From NCBI GenBank assembly GCA_964617765.1, contig CAZTZY010000060.1, positions 1 through 20,170 on the forward strand: 20,170 nucleotides of DNA, in the 5' to 3' direction. The stretch comes from CAZTZY01 sp964617765. GTDB taxonomy: Bacteria; Pseudomonadota; Gammaproteobacteria; Pseudomonadales; DT-91. The stretch's first letter is position 1; each line of letters starts with the position of its first letter. The notes below the pieces were generated by a model, which saw only the letters and a list, made by a program, of their open reading frames with translations, ran no database searches and was not told the DNA's origin. The position numbers and the translations under genes were made by a program. Shown here piece by piece: positions 7,805 through 15,188 of this stretch.

Positions 7805-8284
7805 ATGATGAAAATTACAAAAACATTGATTCTCCCAGGATTGTTATTAGCCTCTTTCATGGTGAATGCTGCTGAGCCTCAATCTGTTGCAAAACCGGAT
7901 CCTGCTATTACAAAAGTGCGACCCATTGATAAATTAAAAAAAGAGTTATCCCTGACCGATGATCAGGTAAAGGCCATTGAGCAGATTCAGCAACAAAATC
8001 AAAAAGAGGCCGTCGAGGAGCGTAAAGCAGCGGCTAATGGAGAATTTAAAGGATTTTTTGATTTGGCTCCGGATAGCAAAGCATACGATGAAATGGTAAA
8101 AAAAATGGCTGAATTGGCAGCAAAACGAGCCAGTGATGATTTAGAAAGTATGGCTGAATCACGTAAAAAGGTTTATGGGTTATTAAATGCTGAGCAAAAG
8201 CAGAAATTTCTCCTACTAACCAAGCCCAGACAGCGTCAGGCGATACAGCAATCAACAAAAGGTGAAAAACCTGCTGTTGAGTAA
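7805..8284 (+). CDS. Spy/CpxP-like periplasmic LTxxQ protein
   Basis: A 159-residue secreted protein. Residues 1-22 form a signal peptide (LPGLLLASFMVNA, cleavage likely before AEP). The mature part is helical and very charged, with two LTxxQ-like motifs typical of the Spy/CpxP family: LSLTDDQ (48-54), and a diverged LNAEQ near the C-terminus. Family members are small alpha-helical periplasmic chaperones or stress sensors. The insert between the motifs is rich in Lys, Glu and Ala. AGGA at 7793-7796 is a good Shine-Dalgarno eight bases before the ATG. It has a 60-base gap from the previous gene and a hairpin terminator after it, so it is probably its own transcript. The exact client is unknown. 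Confidence 0.7.
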   Translation: MMKITKTLILPGLLLASFMVNAAEPQSVAKPDPAITKVRPIDKLKKELSLTDDQVKAIEQIQQQNQKEAVEERKAAANGEFKGFFDLAPDSKAYDEMVKKMAELAAKRASDDLESMAESRKKVYGLLNAEQKQKFLLLTKPRQRQAIQQSTKGEKPAVE

Positions 8285-8297
8285 GCCGAGCTTGTTC

Positions 8298-8303
8298 TAT
8301 AAT
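8298..8303 (+). promoter_or_regulatory. Candidate -10 for the lipoprotein gene
   Basis: A perfect TATAAT sits 54 bases before the lipoprotein ATG. TTGAGT at 8277-8282 could serve as -35 but with only 15 bases between. A start at about 8310 would fall inside the 5' arm of the hairpin at 8309-8325, so new transcripts would escape that terminator while read-through from the Spy-like gene would not. This is inferred from position only. Confidence 0.3.
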
Positions 8304-8308
8304 CCTAC

Positions 8309-8329
8309 CCGCCTGTTAAAGGCGGTTTT
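8309..8329 (+). terminator. Rho-independent terminator after the Spy-like gene
   Basis: CCGCC (8309-8313) pairs with GGCGG (8321-8325) around a seven-base loop, followed by TTTT (8326-8329). It lies 24 bases after the Spy-like stop codon. The stem and T-run are short, so it is probably a moderate terminator. Confidence 0.55.
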
Positions 8330-8356
8330 CCATTGATAGTTCTACGAGATTTGTGT

Positions 8357-10111
8357 ATGAAAAAAAGTATCCAGTGTATAGGTATTATTGCTGTATTAGC
8401 CCTGATGGCTGCGTGCAGTAATAAAAGTAGTAATAATTCATTAAGTTCCACTGGAACTGTTACTTTCTTTCATTATGTATCAGGCAGTTCAACTCTGAGC
8501 CTTGAAAGTGTCAATAATGATCGAGGTTTAGGCACTGTTGAATTTGAAAAGTTTGGCTCCGGCATAGATCTGAGCGTTAAAACATGGGATTTGACTGTTA
8601 CTGATGTGCGTGAAGAATCTGATGCTTCGGATGATGTCACCGTCTTAGAAGATTCCAGTTTTCCAGTAACGAGAAATCGTACCATCATCAATGCCTTGAT
8701 TGGTGATTATGAACTGGATACTGTTGAGTTGGTTACACTTTCTGTAGCTCATGATGATGAAGAGGGCGATGACGATAATAATTTAGACGGTATTGCAGAT
8801 GATAAAGCTCAATTTATTAACTTCTCACATATTCATTCAGAGTTAGGCCCGCTCGATATTTATCTTGTTGAACCTGCTCAATCGGGCACATCGCTTAATT
8901 TGTTAACTCCGACAGCGACTATCGACTTTAAAGAATCATCTGAATCCGTGCGTCTGGATGAGAATATTACCAAATACGTTTTGCGTGTTGCGTTACACAG
9001 CGCTCCTACTGTAGAGATTTATAATTCGGGCGAAAAAACCCTAAAAGATTATCTTGATCAAACAATCATTATCGCTCCATATACCGGTGCAGTGAACACA
9101 GGTTCTCAAATTACTGCATTTTATTATGGTAATGGTAATGACCAGAAATGGCTGGCAACAAATAGCCAAGGCCAAGTGCGAGTATATAACGCATTATTGG
9201 ACTCTGTTGACATGGATTACGACCTTACCAGTTCAGGAAATCCCACATTAAATGTTGATTCAAATCTGTTATTCAAGGATATGTCACCTTATCAATTTGT
9301 TGATACATCAGCCATTACCTATGTCGTAACTCCTAATGACTTTAACGAAGGTTCAGCATTCTTTGATGGCATTGGCCCAGCAATAGATGTGCAAGACGGT
9401 GAGTCGTGGACTGTGATTTTCTTTGGCCATGTAGCCGGATTTGGCACTTCTGCAGCCATTAAAGTTCTGGAAGAAGATAATCGTTTTAGCAATAAAGCAA
9501 CTTTTACGTTCTCTAACGTGGCTTATATAGCTGATATAGACTTGCGTCTACCTGTTAATGTGCATGTTAAATTAAAAACTGATCCATTAGACAGTGATAT
9601 CCCTAAATTCAAACTGTTGGCATACGGTAATCATGGTTCTACTACCTTGAATGCAGTTAATAACTATGAAATTTGGGTAACCTCACAAGATGAATTAAAT
9701 ACAATAGCAGGACCTGAAACATTTGATGTTGAAGGTGGCGAGAATTTTCATTTTGTATTAATCGAGAATAATGCTGGCGGAACACCATTCCAGATTGTCC
9801 AATTAATAGGTGAAGCAAGTGCAGAGCGAACGACTATTACTGCTGCTGATTCTGCTACCACTGCAGGTGGCGCTGGTACTGAAATTACTGTACAAGCAAA
9901 AGACAGAGGGGCTAACAAACTCATTAAAGATGGCGATGTTGTGACTCTTGCTTCTTCCGGTAATGGCAGTATTACTGCAGTAATGGATAATAATGATGGA
10001 ACCTATACTGCCACAATTACTGATGCTACAGCAGAAACTGTGACCATTACAGGCACTATTAACGGTGATGCAATAGTAGATACTGAAACAGTAGTATTTA
10101 CTGCCCCTTAA
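8357..10111 (+). CDS. Lipoprotein with DUF4397-like repeats and a C-terminal Ig-like (invasin-type) domain
   Basis: A 584-residue lipoprotein. Residues 1-20 are a lipoprotein signal ending in the lipobox LMAAC, with Cys20 lipidated; the next residue is Ser, so outer-membrane sorting is expected. A Ser/Asn-rich linker follows. About three diverged DUF4397-like beta repeats can be seen (starting near 34, 275 and 385), the second with RVYNALLDSVDMDYDL. Residues 133-149 hold an acidic run, with DDDNNLDGIADD resembling a thrombospondin type 3 calcium-binding loop. The last 96 residues (489-584) form a Big_1/invasin-like Ig domain with the hallmark DNNDGTYTATIT. The ATG at 8357 gives a proper signal; an earlier start at 8333 would lengthen it without reason. 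A surface-exposed adhesive or structural role is inferred. The substrate is unknown. Confidence 0.75.
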   Translation: MKKSIQCIGIIAVLALMAACSNKSSNNSLSSTGTVTFFHYVSGSSTLSLESVNNDRGLGTVEFEKFGSGIDLSVKTWDLTVTDVREESDASDDVTVLEDSSFPVTRNRTIINALIGDYELDTVELVTLSVAHDDEEGDDDNNLDGIADDKAQFINFSHIHSELGPLDIYLVEPAQSGTSLNLLTPTATIDFKESSESVRLDENITKYVLRVALHSAPTVEIYNSGEKTLKDYLDQTIIIAPYTGAVNTGSQITAFYYGNGNDQKWLATNSQGQVRVYNALLDSVDMDYDLTSSGNPTLNVDSNLLFKDMSPYQFVDTSAITYVVTPNDFNEGSAFFDGIGPAIDVQDGESWTVIFFGHVAGFGTSAAIKVLEEDNRFSNKATFTFSNVAYIADIDLRLPVNVHVKLKTDPLDSDIPKFKLLAYGNHGSTTLNAVNNYEIWVTSQDELNTIAGPETFDVEGGENFHFVLIENNAGGTPFQIVQLIGEASAERTTITAADSATTAGGAGTEITVQAKDRGANKLIKDGDVVTLASSGNGSITAVMDNNDGTYTATITDATAETVTITGTINGDAIVDTETVVFTAP

Positions 10112-10127
10112 GATAGCAGTAGTTATT

Positions 10128-10155
10128 AAAACAGGGCTTAGGCCCTGTTTTTTTT
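10128..10155. terminator. Bidirectional rho-independent terminator
   Basis: ACAGGGC (10131-10137) pairs with GCCCTGT (10142-10148) around a TTAG loop. The flanking AAA (10128-10130) and an eight-base T-run (10148-10155) give T-tracts in both directions. It sits 17 bases after the lipoprotein stop and about 40 bases after the pdxJ stop on the other strand, so it can end both convergent transcripts. Confidence 0.9.
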
Positions 10156-10196
10156 GGCTGAATAATTATAAATAAACAAAATCTGCATTTGAAAGG

Positions 10197-10946
10197 CTAG
10201 ATTTTTATTGTCGATAAATATCGATTAATCGTTTCCTGAAGCCCGAAGTGCAGGGCATCAATAGTCAGTGCATGTCCAATAGATACTTCCTGTAATCCTG
10301 GCAATAGTGTGAATAAGGGAAGGTTGTCGAGGTTTAAATCATGCCCGGCATTAATACCAAGATTAAGTGATAACGCATGCTCAGCCGCTTTTTTATAAGG
10401 CAGAAATGCAGCCATTTTATCTTTGGCGTTCGCATATGGACCTGTATATAACTCAATACGATCAGCGCCGATTTGTTTGGCCAAAGTGATTTGTTCGCAA
10501 TCAGCATCCATAAACAAGCTTACTCGAATCCCTAACGACTTTATCTTTTCGATAATATCTTGCAGTGAATTTGTATCATGCTTGAGATTAAAGCCATGAT
10601 CAGATGTCAATTGTTGATTGCTGTCCGGTACTAGAGTGCACTGTGCAGGTAAAACCGATTTGACGATCGACATAAATCCGGGGTAATCAGAAACATCATC
10701 TCTTTGAGAAGACATAAAACCGGCAAAAGGATTACCTTCAATATTCAGTTCTACTGAAAGAGCATCTTTAAGAATTGTACAATCCTGCGCGCGTATATGG
10801 CGTTGATCCGGGCGTGGATGAACTGTAATGCCATGCGCCCCGAACGCTACACATTGTTGAGCATAAGCTAAAAGGTTAGGATTGTCGCCATGCCTTGAGT
10901 TTCTGATTAATGCAATTTTGTTAATATTTACACTTAAAGCAATCAT
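10197..10946 (-). CDS. pdxJ: Pyridoxine 5'-phosphate synthase
   Basis: PdxJ condenses 1-deoxy-D-xylulose 5-phosphate with 3-amino-2-oxopropyl phosphate to pyridoxine 5'-phosphate in vitamin B6 synthesis, in the cytoplasm as a TIM barrel. Key residues are in place: His43 in ITVHPRPDQRHI, Glu70 in LNIEG, and His202 in LGINAGHDLNLDNL, matching E. coli His45, Glu72 and His193. Length (249 aa) is normal. The sequence has features of Bacteroidetes-type PdxJ (SVNINKIALIRNSR, ELNIEGNP, RIELYTGPYA, EVSIGHALTIDAL) rather than the proteobacterial form (GVNIDHIATLRNAR, NLEMA). The location is also unusual: it follows the cyclophilin gene by three bases, whereas gammaproteobacterial pdxJ usually sits with era, recO and acpS. 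Co-transcribed with the upstream SH3 and cyclophilin genes. Confidence 0.93.
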   Translation of the reverse strand: MIALSVNINKIALIRNSRHGDNPNLLAYAQQCVAFGAHGITVHPRPDQRHIRAQDCTILKDALSVELNIEGNPFAGFMSSQRDDVSDYPGFMSIVKSVLPAQCTLVPDSNQQLTSDHGFNLKHDTNSLQDIIEKIKSLGIRVSLFMDADCEQITLAKQIGADRIELYTGPYANAKDKMAAFLPYKKAAEHALSLNLGINAGHDLNLDNLPLFTLLPGLQEVSIGHALTIDALHFGLQETINRYLSTIKI

Positions 10947-10949
10947 TCA

Positions 10950-11651
10950 TTATTCTTGCATTGTACCAACTGATGGAGATTCTGACGCACTGGAGGTGTC
11001 ATCCGAATTTGGTGGCAGTATTTCAGATGTCGTTGTATCAGAGGAAGATTTTCCTGTAGTAGGTGCTTCCGGTGGAATTGAAGAGGTTGTAGCGTCATTG
11101 GTTCGATAGGCTTTAATAATCTCTATCGCTTGCACGGGGACATTTTTATATATGCCTTCGCCTCCTGTTTGCACATAGTTCATACTATCGATTGTCCCCA
11201 TGCTTTCATCAGTCACTCTTCCAAAGACGGCATAACCAATGTTCCATTCCTTATAATCCATTTTCGGGTTATTGGCGATGTTGATATAAAACTCGGAAGT
11301 AGCGGTGTGCGGAGAAGAAAGTCTTGCCATACCAACAGTGCCACGAAGGTTTTTCAGTGTTTCTTTTGATTCGTTTTGTATGGGTTCCTTCCTTTCTTTT
11401 TTGGATAAGTCGGGGTTATAGCCACCGCCTTGAATCAGTGAATCCTGAACTACACGATGAAATATTGTGCCATTATAAAATCCGCTCTCCACGTAGGATA
11501 GGAAGTTTTTGACGGTAATGGGCATTTCTGATTCGTACAATTCAATCGTTATATTGCCTTGCGTAGTCTCGAGTATAACTTGAGGATTAGCACAAGCTAA
11601 CTGGCTGATAAAAAGGGAAAAAGTAACGGCAATGGATAAAAACCTAAACAT
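10950..11651 (-). CDS. Exported cyclophilin-type peptidyl-prolyl isomerase with Ser/Thr-rich tail
   Basis: A 233-residue cyclophilin, expected to speed cis-trans isomerisation of prolyl bonds in the periplasm. Residues 1-21 form a signal peptide (LSIAVTFSLFISQLACA, cut before NPQ). The cyclophilin fold spans about 24-183. The catalytic Arg66 is present in FHRVVQDSLIQGGG, but the Phe equivalent to human CypA Phe60 is Ser71, and the Gln in the usual SQFFIN is Glu120 (SEFYIN), so activity may be low or altered. After residue 184 comes about 50 residues rich in Ser, Thr, Pro and acidic residues, absent from PpiA. I chose the ATG at 11651, preceded by AGAGG. A longer frame from 11678 would overlap the upstream gene. 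Middle gene of the SH3-cyclophilin-pdxJ operon. Confidence 0.85.
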   Translation of the reverse strand: MFRFLSIAVTFSLFISQLACANPQVILETTQGNITIELYESEMPITVKNFLSYVESGFYNGTIFHRVVQDSLIQGGGYNPDLSKKERKEPIQNESKETLKNLRGTVGMARLSSPHTATSEFYINIANNPKMDYKEWNIGYAVFGRVTDESMGTIDSMNYVQTGGEGIYKNVPVQAIEIIKAYRTNDATTSSIPPEAPTTGKSSSDTTTSEILPPNSDDTSSASESPSVGTMQE

Positions 11652-11668
11652 AAAAACCTCTTTTATTA

Positions 11669-12454
11669 TTATGCCCAATCTGAGTATCGTTTATTGGATT
11701 TTGTTAAATGCTGAATAATCAATGTGGCAAGAATACCTAAAATCACAGCAATTGCACCGTTTATAAAGGTGTTTTGACGCAATTGGCTTTCGAGGCTTTG
11801 ATTTTGGGCTGTGACAGTATCTTGAATTCTTTTGGATTCTTCATATTGGCTAATGAGCTTTTTATTGTCGTCATGCAATTTGATCTGATCCGTTGATAAT
11901 GATTTTATATGCTCCAACTCCCTGACCAATGAATTATTGGTCTCCTCAAGTGTATGAAGGTTATTGGCAAGTTCATCATTTTTTTTCTGCAACTCAAGTA
12001 AACCCAGTGCATTAGGGCCTGCGTGCGTGCTGAGTTTGGCAATGGTGTCTTCAGCTTGTGAGAGCTTAACTATACTAGGCATTTCTTCCATCAAGTATTG
12101 ATTAGGCAGCCAACCCTCAATGCCCTCAGCTGTTTTTATCAGGCTATATTGGCTTGATTCATTGACTTTCAATACAGTCACCAATGCACCACTTTTAATG
12201 CCTTTGTGAACAATTTTATGCCCGGGTGTATCGCCACTGCGCAAAGGCACGAGGATAAAGTCTTTAATGTAACGTTTACCAACAGGCGTTACATTTACAG
12301 TGGATGGTGCAATCGTTGCTACCTCTGTTTTAGTCGCCGTCACTGTTTTAGTGGCAGGAGTTGTGGTAATAGCTGTAGTAGCGGAAGTGGGTTCCTCTGC
12401 GATGCTGAATCCTGAAAAAACTATTGCTAACGCTAAAAGACTGAACCGCTTCAT
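11669..12454 (-). CDS. YgiM-like SH3 domain protein (TIGR04211 type)
   Basis: A 261-residue envelope protein. Residues 1-19 are a signal peptide (SLLALAIVFSGFSIA), 22-50 are Thr/Ala-rich, and 60-122 form a bacterial SH3 domain (KRYIKDFILVPLRSG through GIEGWLPNQYL). Residues 153-227 are a long coiled coil, and 230-250 a single membrane helix followed by a short basic tail. This domain order matches the TIGR04211/YgiM family. The SH3 part should face the periplasm, where such domains often contact peptidoglycan, with the protein anchored at its C-terminal end. The E. coli relative is poorly characterised. GAGG lies six bases before the ATG. First gene of the operon with the cyclophilin and pdxJ, behind a good candidate promoter. 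Confidence 0.85.
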   Translation of the reverse strand: MKRFSLLALAIVFSGFSIAEEPTSATTAITTTPATKTVTATKTEVATIAPSTVNVTPVGKRYIKDFILVPLRSGDTPGHKIVHKGIKSGALVTVLKVNESSQYSLIKTAEGIEGWLPNQYLMEEMPSIVKLSQAEDTIAKLSTHAGPNALGLLELQKKNDELANNLHTLEETNNSLVRELEHIKSLSTDQIKLHDDNKKLISQYEESKRIQDTVTAQNQSLESQLRQNTFINGAIAVILGILATLIIQHLTKSNKRYSDWA

Positions 12455-12489
12455 TTAATGCCTCTATCAGGATTGTTATTTAATTGACT

Positions 12490-12517
12490 AATTTATAAGG
12501 ATTTTTATTTAAGTCAA
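12490..12517 (-). promoter_or_regulatory. Candidate sigma-70 promoter of the SH3-cyclophilin-pdxJ operon
   Basis: On the minus strand, a -35 TTGACT (12517-12512) is followed after 16 bases by TAAATT (12495-12490), about 35 bases before the ATG at 12454. The -35 matches consensus at five of six positions; the -10 is weaker. The promoter lies in the 104-base gap behind yciI. Confidence 0.5.
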
Positions 12518-12558
12518 ATATTGCCATAAGATTTTGCAGGGTGTCTCAAAATATGTAA

Positions 12559-12858
12559 TTAAGGCAAGACTTTTTTGAACGGTTTAACGATGACCTGTTG
12601 ATAAACACCTGCTTTTACATAGGGATCCGTATCAGCCCATAGTTGTGCTGCATGAAGACTCTCGAAGTCAGCAATTACCAAGCTTCCTGTGAAACCTGCA
12701 GTGCCCGGATTTTCACTATCGATAGCCGGGTGCGGACCTGCAATGACCAGTCGGCCTTCCTGCTTTAAGGTTTCCAATCTTGCCAGATGTTCAGGACGTG
12801 CACCCAGACGTTTTTCCAGGCTGTTTTCATTATCCTGGCTAATCACTGCATATAACAT
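12559..12858 (-). CDS. yciI: YciI family protein
   Basis: A 99-residue single-domain protein of the YciI family, a ferredoxin-like fold whose members are thought to bind or act on small molecules through a conserved His-Asp pair. The N-terminal strand MLYAVISQD, His24 in ARPEHLARLETL, the loop VIAGPHPAI, and Asp76/Asp78 in LWADTDPYVKAGVY fit the family. The length is typical. AGGAT lies six bases before the ATG, and the gene follows the VC0807-family gene by 12 bases, so both are probably one transcript. The yciI position beside the rnm-yciO-scpAB cluster is conserved in many gammaproteobacteria. Its physiological reaction is unknown. Confidence 0.92.
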   Translation of the reverse strand: MLYAVISQDNENSLEKRLGARPEHLARLETLKQEGRLVIAGPHPAIDSENPGTAGFTGSLVIADFESLHAAQLWADTDPYVKAGVYQQVIVKPFKKVLP

Positions 12859-12870
12859 AGCTATCCTATC

Positions 12871-13599
12871 CTATTCTTTTCCGATCAGCAGGAACTCTTC
12901 GATTTCCTTGCCGGTAATTTTTTGTAAATGATGCATCAGGTAAAAAAGTGCGCCCATCATAATTGCTGTGCATGGCAAGGCAATCACGGGATAACTATAA
13001 AGCGCTAATTTTCCTAATTCAGCATTGTAAGCTTCGGTGCCAGCCAAACTGACAACAATGGTTTTTGCCAGTACATAATTTAAAATGGCGGAAAATAAAA
13101 AAGAAAACGACACCATATAAGAACTGTTTGTCAATATCTTGGCCAGGCGCTCCTGAGCATGATCATTATCGAGTTCAATATTCAGTTTTTCCATATCGAA
13201 TATAGCATCATTAAAAATGAGTTTTTCTATCAGAGGATAGGGAGTAAAGGTTGAAATAAATACAACAAGGAAAATGACAGAAGGAATAGCGGCTTCTTTA
13301 ATAGCAATATATTCAGGTGGAAGTGCCAGTAAACTTATAGTTCCAGTAAGCACAGTGCTTACCAACCCCAGAATGGAAAAAATATTCACTTTATGACGAG
13401 AACGAAAATCCATTAATCCATAAAACAAAGGAAAGGCTAGCGCAACAATCAAACCAACAGTTGGGCCTAAATAATTGGCGCCACTTAATTTCGATAAAAT
13501 AAACGCTGGAATGGCAATATTAAAGGCCAGATTTATCCATATATTTTCTTTTTTGGCAGGGTTATTTGCCTTTGTTAAAGACGTGTCAGGTTTTGTCAT
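12871..13599 (-). CDS. VC0807-family integral membrane protein
   Basis: A 242-residue inner-membrane protein with about six hydrophobic segments (roughly 22-39, 43-61, 73-92, 102-119, 162-182, 198-222), a charged cytoplasmic loop near 62-71 and another at 125-158. The N-terminal 20 residues are polar. The pattern and PTVGLIVALAFPLFYGLMDF resemble the VC0807 family, which has no assigned function. In related genomes the slot between yciI and the PHP-domain gene holds yciB/ispZ (septation protein A), which has a similar layout of short helices but is shorter. I infer that this protein replaces YciB there or is a distant relative. The start is the only ATG near the N-terminus and lacks a strong Shine-Dalgarno. 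Divergent from rnm. Confidence 0.7.
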   Translation of the reverse strand: MTKPDTSLTKANNPAKKENIWINLAFNIAIPAFILSKLSGANYLGPTVGLIVALAFPLFYGLMDFRSRHKVNIFSILGLVSTVLTGTISLLALPPEYIAIKEAAIPSVIFLVVFISTFTPYPLIEKLIFNDAIFDMEKLNIELDNDHAQERLAKILTNSSYMVSFSFLFSAILNYVLAKTIVVSLAGTEAYNAELGKLALYSYPVIALPCTAIMMGALFYLMHHLQKITGKEIEEFLLIGKE

Positions 13600-13634
13600 G
13601 GTGAAAAGGCTGTTTCTCTATCAATAAAGGCCCC

Positions 13635-13640
13635 TATAAT
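13635..13640 (+). promoter_or_regulatory. -10 element placing the rnm start at its ATG
   Basis: A perfect TATAAT ends six bases before the rnm ATG (13647). With the usual spacing, transcription would start on the A of the ATG, giving a leaderless mRNA, and no Shine-Dalgarno lies close to the ATG. The -35 region (13611-13617) is weak. Read on the other strand the same bases give TATTAT, a possible -10 for the divergent VC0807 gene. Confidence 0.5.
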
Positions 13641-13646
13641 AGCCCT

Positions 13647-14492
13647 ATGAAATTCGATTTGCACTGCCATTCCAATGCCTCTGACGGGAAGTTATCACCT
13701 CACGAAATCCTTTTGCGAGTCGCTAATTCTGATGTTGAGCTCTTTGCACTCACTGATCACGATACTATCAAGGGTTATTCGTTAATTAAAAATGACTGTA
13801 AACCCTTCACATTGGTTTCAGGTATAGAGCTTTCGACAGTTTGGGCGGGCGTTGCCGTACACATTATTGGCCTGGATTTTGATCCTGAGCATGAATCTAT
13901 TCTTGCAGCGATCACTTTTTTGCGTCAGGCACGTGAAGAGCGTGCAAAAATGATTGAAGATCGTTTAGCGAAAAAAGGTATGCCTGACACCTTGCAAGGC
14001 GCATTAACCTACTGCCCGGATATCGGGCAAGTAGGTCGTCCCCATTTTGCCGAATACATGGTTGCAAAAGGTTATGTAAACTCGATGAATGAAGCTTTTG
14101 ATAAGTGGTTAGGTAATGGCAAAATAGGCGATATAAAAACTCTTTGGCCTACCTTAGAGCAAACAGTAGCAGCAATAAAAGATGCTGGTGGTGTTACAGT
14201 ATTGGCACACCCATTACGTTATGATTTAACCTTTAGCAAATTGCGTCGCCTGGTAGCCGCATTTAAAGAAGCGGGTGGTGATGGTGTAGAGGTTGTTGGA
14301 CAGCAGGCACAGCCTGAGCAAAAACGTCAACTCATCAAGCTAATTGAGGAAGAAGGTTTGGCAGCATCAGGGGGGTCGGATTTTCATAACCCTGATTGGG
14401 CATGGGCGCAAATAGGTAAAATCGAACCATTACCTGATCATATAACGCCCATTTGGTCACTTTTTAAACATACTCAACTGAATAAAGCATGA
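13647..14492 (+). CDS. rnm: PHP-domain nuclease/phosphatase, RNase AM (TrpH/YciV) family
   Basis: A 281-residue PHP-domain enzyme. The E. coli homologue RNase AM (YciV, formerly TrpH) is a 5'-3' exoribonuclease that trims the 5' ends of ribosomal RNAs and also acts on 3',5'-bisphosphate nucleotides. The metal-binding residues are visible: His6 and His8 in FDLHCHSNASDG, Asp37 and His38 in LTDHDT, Glu61 in GIELS, His72, the His in VLAHPLRY, and Asp/His in SGGSDFHNP. The family-specific insert (about 85-165) is present, including GRPHFAEYMV. Length is typical. The ATG gives the usual N-terminus, and the only nearby signal is a -10 that suggests leaderless translation. Its stop overlaps the yciO start by four bases (ATGA). 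Confidence 0.92.
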   Translation: MKFDLHCHSNASDGKLSPHEILLRVANSDVELFALTDHDTIKGYSLIKNDCKPFTLVSGIELSTVWAGVAVHIIGLDFDPEHESILAAITFLRQAREERAKMIEDRLAKKGMPDTLQGALTYCPDIGQVGRPHFAEYMVAKGYVNSMNEAFDKWLGNGKIGDIKTLWPTLEQTVAAIKDAGGVTVLAHPLRYDLTFSKLRRLVAAFKEAGGDGVEVVGQQAQPEQKRQLIKLIEEEGLAASGGSDFHNPDWAWAQIGKIEPLPDHITPIWSLFKHTQLNKA

Positions 14493-15115
14493 CACAATTT
14501 TTCCAGATACACGCAGAAAATCCTCAAGACCGATTAATCAAGCAAGTTGTTGAAATACTTGAGAAAGGCGGGGTAATTGTTTATCCCACGGATTCAGGTT
14601 ATGCGCTAGGTTGCCACATTGGCGATAAAGATGCCCTTGACCGTATTCGTAAAATTCGAAATCTTGATGAAAAACATAACTTTACACTGGTATGCCGCGA
14701 TCTTTCTGAAATCAGCACCTATGCGAAAGTCGATAATGTGAATTACCGTTTGCTGAAACAACATACCCCGGGCGGCTTTACCTTTATCCTTAAAGCAACC
14801 AATGAAGTCCCCAAGCGCCTGATGCATGCCAAGAGAAAAACCATTGGTTTGCGTGTACCCGATAATCTTATCGCCATGGCTCTCCTGGAGAAATTAGGCG
14901 AACCGTTGATGAGTGTTTCTCTCATTATGCCTGGAGAGGATATGCCCATGACCGACCCATACGAAATAAGGGATACGCTTTCAAACCAGGTCGATTTGAT
15001 CATTGATGGCGGGTTTTGTGGCATGGAGCCTACCACAGTCGTCGAATTATTTGATGATTATCCCAATGTTATCCGGCAAGGTGTCGGAGACCCGAGCGCA
15101 TTTCAGTCCGAATAA
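14489..15115 (+). CDS. yciO: YciO family protein (TsaC/Sua5-like)
   Basis: A 208-residue protein of the YrdC/Sua5 superfamily. The superfamily makes threonylcarbamoyl-AMP for t6A tRNA modification, and YciO is a paralogue of TsaC with weak or different activity, so the exact role is open. It binds nucleotide and RNA in the cytoplasm. The N-terminal KGGVIVYPTDSGYALGCHI, the KIRN segment, TPGGFTFILKAT and KRKTIGLRVPDN are typical. The length is that of YciO, without the C-terminal domain of Sua5. It starts inside the rnm stop (ATGA) and is therefore translationally coupled to it. The conserved pairing of the two genes supports a shared RNA-related context. Confidence 0.92.
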   Translation: MTQFFQIHAENPQDRLIKQVVEILEKGGVIVYPTDSGYALGCHIGDKDALDRIRKIRNLDEKHNFTLVCRDLSEISTYAKVDNVNYRLLKQHTPGGFTFILKATNEVPKRLMHAKRKTIGLRVPDNLIAMALLEKLGEPLMSVSLIMPGEDMPMTDPYEIRDTLSNQVDLIIDGGFCGMEPTTVVELFDDYPNVIRQGVGDPSAFQSE

Positions 15116-15128
15116 TAAAAATGCCCTC

Positions 15129-15157
15129 GTGAACTTCTCAAAAGCTTCCTATACAAT
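15129..15157 (+). promoter_or_regulatory. Candidate promoter for the scpA-scpB-rluB operon
   Basis: GTGAAC (15129-15134) and TACAAT (15152-15157) are separated by 17 bases, giving a start near 15164, about 25 bases before the scpA ATG. The -10 matches consensus at five of six positions and the -35 at three. Confidence 0.4.
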
Positions 15158-15188
15158 GCCGTTCTAGTTTAGCGAATAAGAAAAAGCC

